Of a stretch of 64,000 nt of DNA, positions 21,621-32,458 are shown piece after piece (position 1 is the first letter of the stretch; every line of letters starts with the position of its first letter). A program made the translations under genes and the position numbers. A model generated the notes under the pieces. The model saw only the letters and a program-made list of their open reading frames with translations. It searched no databases and was not told where the DNA came from. This stretch comes from Cephalotus follicularis (Eukaryota; Streptophyta; Magnoliopsida; Oxalidales; Cephalotaceae): NCBI GenBank assembly GCA_001972305.1, contig BDDD01002941.1:87137-151136 (forward strand), read 5' to 3'.

Positions 21621-22805
21621 GGTTTGTGTAACAAAACTTTTTAGACCATTTAAATGCTCAATCAATGGCATACCCTAAGACTAAGTCCATTATTGTCCCA
21701 ATAGGCCCTAGGATCACTAATTAGGGTATCAATTGAACCTACTAAACCAGCCAAGCATTGAGGAAATTCAGGTTGGAGCAAAGGGTTACACAAATCCATT
21801 TTGGTCACTCCAAAATTCATTAGGGTAACACACTAAAAATCCTAACACATGGGGCTCCAATCCGAACCCTCTCCTAGACAAACCCTAATGGTTTTCTAGG
21901 ACACATAACCTTCAAGAAATGGGCATGGATAGGATGGCAATCCTAGCCTTCAAACCCGATACATAAACTATGCTACAAGGAGGAGGATTTAGGTGCTTAC
22001 CTAATTCTTTGCCCACCTCCACTTTGAGTGCTCCTCCTATCTTCTTTCCAAAGCTTCCATCTTCACAGAAGATCATCCCCAAGTGATGGCCAGCAACTTT
22101 TATGAAGCAAGAAGGCATGAGTATGAAGGCTAGTGTTTATGCCTAACACTATTTCTCAAGATAAGTAAAGATTGAATGAGATATTCAATCAATCTCCACC
22201 TAAAATGAGTTGGCGAGGGTGAAAGGAAGTTGTTTTGTCTTCTTCTCTTCATAAACTTCAAGCTCTCTTGATGTTCATCCATGGAGGGAGATGGATAGAG
22301 GAGAGGAGAAGAAGAGAGAGCAACGGGTTAGAAGCCAAGAGTTGAGAGAAAGAATCATTACAAAGTGTGTTTAATAAGCCAAGCCTTTAAAAATATCTTT
22401 AAGGCTTGTTGAATAAGCCAACTCTAAAAATATCTTTTTGACTTTTCAAAAGCATGCTCTTCAAGCTTTGTGTCTTATTATTTCTCTCTTTTATGCTTCA
22501 TTTGGCCTGCCATAAGTCCCCAAATTCGTCCCACGCATGCATAGCAAGTTTGGGCCAAGATGGTGATGGAGTAGCAAATGGGCTTAAGTAAAATCACCAT
22601 AGATTTCACTAACCATTAAGCCCAAATTTTAAGCAACATTAGGCTAGCCAACTTAAGGGCAATTAAGCCCAAAATTTTGGCCATTAAGGGAAATAAATCC
22701 CAAGCCCTAAATGCTACAAAGGCCATAATCTCTCCCTACAAGTAAATGCCTTCTGCACTTACATATTAAGACAAACAACTATTTGCACGTAATATTTAAT
22801 TATGG
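21621..22805. other. Noncoding, unclassified stretch
   Basis: I see no gene. It holds a purine-rich run near 22290-22330, a direct repeat of ATATCTTTAAGGCTT-like words near 22390-22440, and mixed AT-rich DNA. In style it resembles minus-strand LTR sequence, but I found neither matching ends nor a second copy. Confidence 0.4.
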
Positions 22806-23397
22806 CTGTCACGCCCGGACCTAGACCTGCTGGAATCCGTCGTGCCCGCTACGAGGCCAAGCCTTCCATCAGAGACTCACCTCATAGATTCAGCAGAACA
22901 GAGTTTCAGAAAAGCATTTTAAAACATATAGTTTCTTTAAAACGGAAAGAAAACAGAAAAGTTTCTTGAAAAACTTGAAAATAATTCTAACTCTTAAAAT
23001 TTTACGAAAATCGGGCATGTAGTATTCGTTTATAGGACTATGCCCCCTGTAAAGAAAAACACAGTTTTATAAATGACACTCCCGAAGGAGGAAACAGTTT
23101 GAAATGGGCTCAGCCCTCAACAGATCACACTCCCGAAGGAGGAAACAGTTTATAAAATGGGCTCAGCCCTCAGCAGATCATACTCCCGAAGGAGGAAACA
23201 GTTTATAAAATGGGCTCAGCCCTCAGCAGATCACAATTTAAAAACAGAAAACAAGTAATGGGTTGGGCTCTGCCTCAATCATATTAACAAAACTTAAAAC
23301 TTGAATAGGGCTCCTCCCTTTCAAAACAAAACAAAAACAGTTATATAAAACCATAAGAAATGCAGAATTTAAAATGTTTATGCAATGATGCTATGCA
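22806..23397 (-). mobile_element. Tekay-type LTR 3' part (minus strand)
   Basis: It starts TGTCACGCCCGGACC, the reverse complement of the usual Tekay LTR end, and on the minus strand carries the conserved segment with CCTCCTTCGGGAG and GGGCTGAGCCC. That segment is repeated three times (23077-23233, period 51-53 bp). It stops at 23397, where another Tekay LTR begins, so it was probably cut by that insertion. Confidence 0.75.
23077..23233. repeat. Three tandem copies of a 51-53-bp hairpin unit
   Basis: Each unit holds ACTCCCGAAGGAGGAAACAG and GGGCTCAGCCCTCA. On the minus strand the first forms CUCC(UUCG)GGAG, at 23079-23090, 23130-23141 and 23183-23194. Other Tekay LTRs here carry a single unit. 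Confidence 0.9.
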
Positions 23398-23495
23398 TGT
23401 GACACCCCGTGTCACTTTTACGAGGTCGATGTGCATGACGTAAGTATAGTCTTAATTGTGCTTATTATTGTTATTATAATTTTAAAAAAAACAGA

Positions 23496-23570
23496 GGTCT
23501 AGCGCGTCTAGAAGGCGCTAGACGCGCCAGACCATTTAAGAAATGGGGTCTCGGGCGCTATGCGCCCGAG
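23496..23570 (+). promoter_or_regulatory. Two GC-rich hairpins near the LTR start
   Basis: Hairpin one has 16-base arms, GGTCTAGCGCGTCTAG and CTAGACGCGCCAGACC, around a six-base loop. In the 3' LTR (30270-30307) the arms match perfectly. Hairpin two has nine-base arms, CTCGGGCGC and GCGCCCGAG, around TAT (23550-23570). The surrounding DNA is AT-rich. Confidence 0.85.
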
Positions 23571-25563
23571 AATGAGAGAGAGCGAGAGAGAGTTGCAGAG
23601 AGAGACAGGGAGATCGGGAGAGAGATGCAGAGAGCCGGAGAGATGTCGGACCTGCGACCGGGAGGAGGCGGCGAGCAACCCTGCGGCTTCTCCACCACCG
23701 GTAACCCCCTCCTTCTCCTTCTCTCTCCTGTTTTCTTCTTTTCTTCCCCTGCGTCGTTGCCTCTGCCACCGCCGTCCGCCACTTTTGGCGTCGCAGATGG
23801 GTGCGGTCATGGTCTAGAAGACCACCTCTTCCCATTTCGACAGCTGTTGTGGCGTGATTCGGCCGGAAACGACCGGATTTTAGCGGATGAGTCAACTGAG
23901 CGAGTTGACTCGCTGCCGCCTTTGCCGCCGCTTTTGGCATCGATTCCCGGCGAGTCTCGGCCACCAATGAGTAGACCGGAGCTTGTGGATGCCAGTGGTG
24001 GTGAGACCGGAGCAATGGCGCCTCAGCCGGAGCTCTGGCGCGGTGGTAGCTGCCGATTCTCGGCGAGTTTCGGGTGGAGATGTGTAGGCCTGGTGGTTTT
24101 GTGACTTTTTTGTGAAGCGGCCTAAATTATTGGACGACCGGTGAGTTGACTCAGTGAGTCAACTCACTGCCGGTGGTGGCTGCCAGTTCTCGGGCGTGTC
24201 TCCGTGAGTTTCAATCAATAATGTGAGTTGATCAATTGTTTTAGGGGTTATTTTAGGTGTCGTCGGAACTTTGGCAGGTTGATCGGAAATTGGCCAAAGC
24301 TTTGGTGACTCACAGTGTTAAATGCATATATATAGAAAGTAACGGATATGTGTTGTTTATGCAGAGTGACGGATAATAGAGTTACGAAATGATGACGAGA
24401 ACCCGATGGTCAATTCAAAGCTTCGAGGGGTTAGTTCGTGGAAGTATCAGCTCTGATATTGTGAGTAGAACATCTCCTTATTTTATCTTAGTTGTTGTTG
24501 ATATTCCTTGTGATGGATATTGCCTCTATTGTGATCTTTAAATGCCATAGCTTGTCGATTCTGAATTGTTGATATCCTAAGCTTGTTGATATTCTGTTTG
24601 TTGACTTCTATGGCTTGTGATATGCTGATTCCATAAATGCTCTTGGAATCCCTTATTGATAACTTAATTTGAATCGATTTCCGAATCGTTTGCTTGAAAC
24701 CTTGATTGGTATTCCGATTGAATATTCATATTGATATGACACGTTGATTGATTGTATATTCTTCTTGTCTCCTTGTTATGTCCGCATTGGCTCCTGTGGA
24801 CATATATCGTTAGTGTTATTGTTATATCCGTTTGGGCTCTTGCGGAGATATATTTGTTTCTTCTATCTCCGTAATGATATACTCGAGCTACTGTTCTCGA
24901 CATTCTTGTTTTATACCTAACGATTGTTGAAAGTTATGATAATGCCTCTGTTTTGAAATTGGAGTTGGTTTTGGAATTTCCGTATTTGATTGAGTTGTCG
25001 AAACATTTCTTTAAGCTGATACTATTGTTGTGAACTGAATGATTATTTCTGACTCTGGTGACAATGTCACATCCTTTGTGTTTTGTTGAGATATACGTGA
25101 GTGAGACATTTCCTCCGTATCTTTATTTGTCTTTGAGATTCTCATACATTCATGTGCCCTTTTGTGTTCCATGATGTGTTATGATTCGATTGGGATTTGC
25201 AATCCCGTTTGTCTTGTGTTGAGCATGTTTATTTGTGATATGATTTCCGAGCGGGTGTATGCTCGATGTTCTGGGTGACTTGGTCACCTTCTCACATTTG
25301 TGATATTGTGACTTGTCATATTGTGGTACTGTGTTATGTTCTGATGCTGGGTACCGGGATTTCTGAGATGTATTACCGGTCAATGGTGAGGGTACGTTCG
25401 ACGATCAACTCTCCTTAGTATGCCCATTGTCTATGATGGGGTGCTATGTGGGAACTGCCCCCGGGCTCCATACCTGGATCTGCGGCATACTATTGTCTAT
25501 GATGGTATATTGAGTGTGAGTGCAGCCGACGCTCTGTCCCTCATCCATTTGACTGTATTGGCT

Positions 25564-25810
25564 ATGTGATTCTGACGAGGGTAGATCCGTGTGGTACACG
25601 ACGTCCCCTCGATCGAGGTTGTGATATGTGATTCCGACAAGGGCAAATCCGTGTGGTACACGACGTCCCCTCGGTCGAGGTTCTGTTATGTGATTCCGAC
25701 GAGGGCAGATCCGTGTGGTACACGACGTCCCCTCGGTCGAGGTTCTGTTATGTGATTCCGACGAGGGCAGATCCGTGAAATAACGACGTCCCCTCGGTCG
25801 AGGTATATAT
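25564..25810. repeat. Minisatellite, 62-bp unit, four copies
   Basis: Units begin near 25564, 25626, 25688 and 25750, exactly 62 bp apart. Each holds two inverted repeats, CGTGT/ACACG around GGT and CCTCG/CGAGG around two bases (the first is changed in the last unit). It lies in the middle of the long LTR. Confidence 0.9.
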
Positions 25811-27286
25811 GTTATGTTTACCATAGGCACTCTGCACCGGTGTATGATGGATGATGATCACATCCTGTAGCCTATTGGTCTATATTATTGCTGTAGCGGT
25901 TGTATTATGTTGCCATGTGATTGGCGGTGATATGATATGATGCCATGTGATTTGGCGGCAGAGCAGATTGTATTGTCTAGTGATATGACGACAGATTTTG
26001 AGGCAGTGATGGATTGGTACCAGCATCCTCCTATATTTTATGACTCTATGGGCACATACTTTGATTTATTATCCATGATTATGTCTTTGATTCTTGATAT
26101 TCATGTATACTGATATTATTGTGATTCTATCGTATTTGTAGAGCATTGACTTGATCATGGAGATTTGTCCCATGGATTCTTATGTTACTGTATTGTTGAG
26201 TATTGATATGTTTTTGATATCCTTGTGGATCATCCTATTTTTTGTGGATCTTGTTCAAATTCTTGACTTATGTTTATAGTTATGGAGCCCACTGCTGAGT
26301 ATCGAGTCCCTTTTATGGATTCGATTATATTTGTGGATTCCGTTATGAGATCTCGATATCGTTTGTGAATCTTAATATCGTTGATGGATCTTGATTTCCT
26401 TTATGAATATTGATGTTCACTTTTCTAGATCTTGTTTACATTTGTGATTCTCATTTATATTGTGGATTTCATTTACATTTCGAGAATCCCGATATCCCTT
26501 TGTGATCTCGATATCTCTTGTTGATTTTGACTATCATTTTGGATCTTATTGATCATTTCTTTTGTTTATAATTTACATTACCTTGTTGTTGCACATATTC
26601 TTGCTTTATATGATTCTCTATTTTCTTCAGCACATCCAATTCTTTGATGGATGTATAGGAGATGTTTTGTTTCTACTCACTTAGTCATTTGGACTAACTC
26701 CCTCCCAGTGTTTCCATTTCAGATGATGGCAAGGAGTTGCTAGTTGTTGCTGTAGATGATTGACCACGGAGGCAGGGCATGCTACCAGGATTTCAAAACA
26801 TGCATAGCAGCATTACATCACATTTTAAGTACGCATTTACTCATGTTTTATATTAGTGATTTTATTCTACGGTTTGCTTTTGAAAAAGGGCCGAGCCCTA
26901 TAGATTTACTTTTATTGCTTGTTGAAATGGTTGAGGCTGAGCCCAACCCATGTTTACTGTTTTAAAATGTGATTTGCTGAGGGCTGAGCCCCATTATAAA
27001 CTGTTGATTCCTCCTTCGGGAGTGTGTTTATAAAATGTGTTTTTCTTTACAGGGGGCATAGTCCGATAAACAAATACTGCATGCCCGATTTTCGTAAAAA
27101 TTTAAGAGTTAGAAAAATTTTCAAAGTTTTGGAAAAGTCAAATTTTATGAATGGTTTTGGAAAGTCTTGAAGCGGTTTTAAGTTAAAAAAATCCATATGG
27201 TGACTTCCGAAAGGATGTTGTCATGTGGAACGTCATATCCGTTCTCGGTAGGATATTGGTTATTACAGGGAACGGGTGTGACATTT

Positions 27287-27298
27287 TGGTATCAGAGC
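27287..27298 (+). promoter_or_regulatory. Primer-binding site, decayed Tekay-like element
   Basis: TGGTATCAGAGC, complementary to initiator Met tRNA, starts three bases after the 5' LTR end. Confidence 0.9.
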
Positions 27299-30149
27299 TT
27301 TTGGTTTTAAGGTTCTCTAGACTTATATCGTAAATTGTTTTTCAAAAGTGGTTTTAAGTTTTACAAACTCTTGCATATCATGCATTGCATGTCATGTGCT
27401 CGGTAGCATGCCCCGTGTTCGGTAAGATGGTCCCGCTGTGGACATAAATAGTGAGATCTTTTAAGGTTATCAGATAGATGGTTTATGTAGAATTAGAGTA
27501 AGATGTAAGGCTAGAGATTTTAAGATCGGAGGTACTTTAAGATGTTATCTCTATTTTGGGTCGAGGCTGAGTTAGTCGCGAGGACGTTACCTTTTCTATA
27601 TCCCTTGATTAATTGATATGTTCGAGCCAGAGTTCTAGCGGGCTATAGCCTGGCTATTCTAAACTTCATGAGCTATCGGGCGCGATGTACGCGACAGAAC
27701 ACCCTAAATGCTTTGGTGGAACTACTCTATGGTTTATGCATATATTCCAGTACTGCTTTACAGTGACTGATCATTGACGGTGACGGATTGTCAGAAGAGG
27801 TTCAGGAAACCAGTACGGTACGTTCTACTTGAGTATTTGGTGGAAATGTTAGCAGAGTACAATGAAGGCTTTAGTCTATAAGGGCTATGTCGAGATGACA
27901 TCATCTATTGTGGATGAATACTGGCTCTACGTAGATCTTCAGAGACAGAGACTCGAACCTCGAGCAGAGCTCGGTGGAGACGATTAAAGAGTACGATTAC
28001 ATTAACACATACCCAAGGCAGCTTTGAGTTAGAAGTTTTCTACTTCCCTTGCTTATCTTCGGATGAGTTTTCAAATTATTGCACGTGATTCTATTAGCCT
28101 TATGCATGAGAGCTCTATCGTCTACTCTTCGGGAGTGACGGATATTGCAGGACCGGATCAGCGATGCTCGGTGATGAATTGTAATCGCACTGACTGCTCG
28201 CTTTGAGACAATGGAACGTTGATGTATGGGACAGGTAGTGTCCGTCGCACAATGAAGCTGTCATACGTAAGTCTTTGTGAAGGCCATAGTTCACCTTATG
28301 CGATATATTCTGATAATACCAAGTGTGTCGTCACTTGAGGGAGCACTTCTGGTAGAACAACATGAAGAGAGAATATCTCAGTTTTGATAACCCGATGTTC
28401 AGCATACCGGTAAATCAATGCAGAGCAACAACGAAAATTTTAAATTATTGCAGCTGCTTCATATTCCCAAGCGGAAGTGTGGGTGACGACTGCAGTGTCC
28501 TTGTGCTATTAATGCTAATTGTTGTGCGCTTGACTGTTGCGTGTGCATCATGATGTGCGCTCGTGTGCGTTTTATGCAGACGATGCATTCGTTGTCCACA
28601 CGACAAGTTGGTACGCATGCTATTCTGTGCACTTTTTGCTGCCTGCTTGGTGATTATGAATGCATAATGTGGTGCTTGCACGAGGTTTATCTGTGTAATT
28701 ATGTACACGTTCTTCTGCGTATGCTTGCGTTTTGTATGCATGATGACATGAGTATGTGCAACTTGCCTTCATTGTGCCTTGAGCCTGTGTATTTTGCACA
28801 CGATGCTTCGATCGTCAGCCTTGATTATCCGCACCAGGAGTTTTTACTCATTCTTATATCACGTCTATCGATGCAAGCACTGTTTCTCTTGATGTTTCCG
28901 CATATTCGACGTTGACTATTCATCGTCTTGATTTGTGGTTCGTTTAGACAACCTCTTGCTTTGTGTATGTTGGATGCTTGAGTATTTTGGTTGCGTGGCT
29001 TGGATGGCCCCATGTTGATTCATCAATCGATCAATACGCATGCCTTTTCAGCTTTGTCTTCGGACATCCTTGCTATTGGTGGATTGCGTTGAGATCTTGT
29101 GCTACATACTATGAAACGGGATCCCATTGTCCCTTGGAATATTTTTGCCCAACACCTTTTCAGGTTGGCTGATCACATAGTAGTTTTGTGCTCCAAGTAT
29201 ACGCTGTTCATTCGACGTGTCGTGGGCTTCTACACCTTTCTCGTGCAGTCAGATACGGAATATAAAATGGAGATAGGACTTCGTTCCTTATTCGCTGTCC
29301 AAGTGTTGTCGCTTGACATTTATGATGATCATGTACCTCGTTGACCCCACAAACGTACCTATTTACTTGAGTGGATGGCTCATGTGGTTTTTGACGTCAT
29401 ATGGGAGCATATTGCGATGAACTTCATTATATGACTGACATGGACACTGCTAAGGGACGATGTGATATGAGTCATTCTGGAATGGCCTACCCATATGACA
29501 CATTTCTATCGATTCAGCTCATCTATGATCAAGACCACTTTGAGGAACGATCATATCAGCACTAACGCACAGGATCCCATAAGAGTGGCACAACAGAAGC
29601 GTGATTGGGCGAAAATAGTTCTAAAATGGGCTTGTCTTATGACTATCATAAACACAGGCTAGTGGCATGATATCTCCATGAGTGTTGTGTGGTTGGCAAC
29701 ACGAGATACCTCATGTTGGGATAATATCGTTGAGAGTAATACGTGAAGAGCCTACTGATATCTCAGAGTAGGCTGAAGAGTACGCATATAGATGTAGCGT
29801 GAACATGAAGTTTCAGCTGAATGAAGAGTGTCCTACGGGCATCACGGTATAAGAGTGATTAAGTTAGAAACTTGCGAAAGGCTCAGTTTCAACGACATTG
29901 GATCATTTGACACCACTCTATGTGTTGGTGCATTTGTCTACCAATCCAACTTATCTACAGAACTAGAATGTATCCATGATAGTTTTCACGTATCAGTGTA
30001 GAGGGTACCAGTACAGATCCATGACATACGAGATCAGTTCTTTTAGAGAGATCATGTGATAGATACTTCTTGTGAGACTATGGAAGAAATGCGCAAACAG
30101 TACTCAGTTTTCTTCATCATGTGATGCGAGTAAATTTTGAGGACAAAAT
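27299..30149 (+). pseudogene. Decayed interior of the Tekay-like element
   Basis: Only traces are readable. A gag-like stretch near 27670-27860 has EHPKCFGGTTLWFMH. An integrase-end stretch near 29955-30030 has CIHDSFHVS, the usual Tekay word before the C-terminus. The middle (about 28480-28800) is rich in TGTGC and GCATGC words and shows no pol homology by eye. Several open frames of 60-125 codons lie there on both strands, but none has recognisable domains. Broken too often to count. Confidence 0.5.
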
Positions 30150-30167
30150 TTTTTACGGGGGAGAGAT
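30150..30167 (+). promoter_or_regulatory. Polypurine tract, decayed Tekay-like element
   Basis: ACGGGGGAGAGAT follows GAGGACAAAATTTTTT and directly precedes the 3' LTR start TGTGACACC, as in Tekay elements. Confidence 0.8.
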
Positions 30168-31641
30168 TGTGACACCCCGTGTCACTTTTACGAGGTCGAT
30201 GTGCATGACGTAAGTATAGTATTAATTGTGCTTATTATTGTTATTATAATTTTTTTTTAAAAAAACAGAGGTCTGGCGCGTCTAGAAGGCACTAGACGCG
30301 CCAGACCATTTAAGAAATGGGGTCTCGGGCGCTATGCGCCTGAGAATGAGAGAGCGCCATAGAGGACAAGCCCTACTATATGCACTGTGTGGTCGGTGTT
30401 ATCTCAACCCTACTCATCTACAACTCAGAGAGTGCGTAGATAGTGGGATGGACCTATGGATAGATTGTCCCTATGATTGATATGGATTGTTACATGGATT
30501 GTCTGTAGGCCTATGGCCTTGGATGTGATTAGGACCAGCTAGATATACCCTGCTTAGGGACGGTTGGTGTATTGAAACTGTCCACAACTGTACACTGATA
30601 TACTGCACTGCACTATTACTGCCACTATTACTGTACACCTTTACTTTCACTTAGCACTCTACGGTACTATTACTGTATTGTTACTGTCGCTGTACTGTAC
30701 TGTCACAGTACCGTTACACGGCATACCGTTACACTGTCACACTACCGTATTGATGCATACATTGCATACTATTATAACTGTTGCATACATAGCACATAGT
30801 ATACCCTACACAACATTATGTCGCTGACCCATTTCCCCTTTGTGCGGAATGGGCCAGGCTCAGGCCCAGGTGATGGATCACAGTGAAATGGATCGAGATG
30901 GATGGATACTCCAGCTGGATCTTGGATAGTAGTGGTGTTTGGATTGTGTTGTTATTGTATATGGTTTCGTTATGATCGTGTTATGGAGTTACTTATATAG
31001 ATTGTGTTAAATGAGATAGGCTAAGATGGATGGATTATCTGTAGCATATTTTGGTTTGCCATATTATATATGATCTTACATATGGTAATGGATATGGGTT
31101 TGTTTATATGAGTTGTAAAAAGCGCATTGAGTTATAAATGAACTGTATGGGTTTATATACCTTGATATGTATAAGAGACACTCAAAAGACATTATAGAGA
31201 TATGTTTTATTTCAGCTATCGACCTGCCGACATGTGGCAGTGCTTATGATATATGTGTTGATGTATTAAACAGGGACAGGCCCATCATTTGAGGCATTAG
31301 AATGACATGATACTGGTTTAGTTATGGTTCTGAGGGCTGAGCCCATATATGTACATAAATTGTTGATTCCTCCTTCGGGAGTGTGAATATATAAAATGTG
31401 TTTCTCTTTACAGGGGGTTAAATCCGATAAACGAATACATCATGCACAATTTTTGGGAGATTTTAAGAGTTAGTTTTTATTTGAATTGACTATTCCGCTG
31501 ATGTAATATGACTTTGATTTAAAGTTTGTATATATGTATAGCACTTTTGGAATATGGTTTATATATGATTGAATGGACTAAACGGATGGTATCTCACGCG
31601 TCGGGTCGTGAGGGTTTACTCTCGCGGTTCGGGGCATGACA
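30168..31641 (+). repeat. Chimeric 3' LTR of two Tekay-type subfamilies
   Basis: Bases 30168-30354 match the start of the LTR at 23398. From 30355 to 31641 the sequence no longer matches it but still ends like a Tekay LTR (GGTTCGGGGCATGACA). This second part has the hairpin CCCATTTCC/GGAATGGG (30828-30855), the UUCG hairpin (31370-31381) and a TTCTCTTTACAGGGGG-type word shared with 27035-27055. It includes an ACTGTACTGTCAC-type low-complexity run at 30590-30730. Confidence 0.75.
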
Positions 31642-31910
31642 GTTTGTATTGAATTCTTTCCTTCTACTCTTTGAAGTTCTTTGCTAACTCGAATTAGTAG
31701 TCTCCATTAAAGTCCCACTAACATTCAAATTGGCATCAATTTCACTTATACCTCACTTGTATCAATTAATATTTTTACTGTACCCCTTACACCAAACACT
31801 TCTTTTGGCCATCCTTGAATTCAAGAATTGTCTCACAAACCTTTACTTGGCAGTCTTAGTAGGTCACCATAGGTAAAAAATTTTAATTGGTAATTGATTT
31901 TAGCAGATAT
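31642..31910. other. Unclassified AT-rich stretch
   Basis: No ORF or repeat is recognised. It lies between an LTR end and the palindromic-word array that precedes the Sirevirus env-like ORF. It may be Sirevirus spacer or an older remnant. Confidence 0.35.
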
Positions 31911-31919
31911 AATTTTATC

Positions 31920-32310
31920 AAATCATTCAAAGTGTCGTAGTTTCATTTAAAGGCGTCAAAGGCTTAGCTCAAAGCGACGAAGTTTTTCAATAATGGCGTA
32001 AGAAGCAAAGCGCTAAGCATCGATGCGTTAATAAAAAGTGTTAGAGGTTTAGTTTAAAGCATCAACGCCTTAGGAACACTTGAATCAAAAGCATTGACAG
32101 TTAAGTAAAAAATGTCGACGCTCTATTAGAAAACGTCAACGGTTTGTTCGCATACTTAAACAAAGCGGCGCAGTTTCAATTAAAGGCGTCGCAGACTAAG
32201 CTCTAAGCGATGATGTTTTTATCAAAGGCAAAGCGCTAAGCGATACAGATTACGCACAAAGCGCCGACGCTTTATGAGAAAGCATCGACGATTTCGACGA
32301 GTATATTAGA
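31920..32310. repeat. Array of degenerate AAAGCGTCGACGCTTT words before the env-like ORF
   Basis: Some 15 words of the type AAAGCGCCGACGCTTT, AAAATGTCGACGCTC or AAAGCGATGATG recur every 20-35 bases. The same kind of word is dense in the LTRs of both Sireviruses of this type (49370-49760 and 53540-53910) and before the other env-like ORF (59090-59230). Confidence 0.75.
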
Positions 32311-32458
32311 TAAAGCGTCGTCTATTATCTTATTTCTTCAAATCCCTAATCCCTTAAAACATGCTCTGGCGATTTTAGCAGTTCCTCAAAGTCAAAATTT
32401 CTCTTAAATCTCTCATACAACACTGTATACATCAAATCTTGTCTCAAATCTCATCAAA

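Larger units (their letters stand above)
23398..27283 (+). repeat. 5' LTR of the decayed Tekay-like element
   Basis: At 3.9 kb this is an unusually long LTR. It holds two strong hairpins near the start (23496-23570), a GC-rich stretch at 23550-24110 whose overlapping open frames on both strands look like composition artefacts, a 62-bp minisatellite (25564-25810), long stretches of GATATT/GATTCTTGAT-like low-complexity DNA (24450-26600), and the conserved 3' segment with the UUCG hairpin (27011-27022). Confidence 0.85.
23398..30354 (+). mobile_element. Decayed Tekay-like chromovirus with a 3.9-kb 5' LTR
   Basis: The 5' LTR (23398-27283) begins TGTGACACCCCG and ends GTGTGACA. A Met-tRNA primer site, a strongly decayed interior, a polypurine tract and the first 187 bp of a 3' LTR follow. 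Across those 187 bp the two LTRs differ by about 2-3 percent. The 3' LTR then changes to another LTR subfamily. No matching target duplication was found (ATGCA precedes). The interior is about 2.9 kb and keeps only traces of gag- and integrase-like sequence, with very many breaks. Confidence 0.8.

Noticed and set aside
23536-24104. Overlapping open frames on both strands in a GC-rich stretch, looking like a small gene
   Set aside because: They lie inside the 3.9-kb Tekay LTR, have low-complexity arginine- and serine-rich translations on both strands, and show no domain. GC-rich composition explains the lack of stops.
25444-25830. 128-codon minus-strand frame with repeated TSCTTRICPRRNH-like units
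   Set aside because: It is the translation of the 62-bp minisatellite. 62 is not a multiple of three, so the frame shifts between units, unlike a real repeat protein.
28362-29344. Several 60-125-codon frames in the decayed Tekay interior
   Set aside because: No recognisable domains, cysteine- and methionine-rich by composition, overlapping on both strands, and placed where gag-pol should be.
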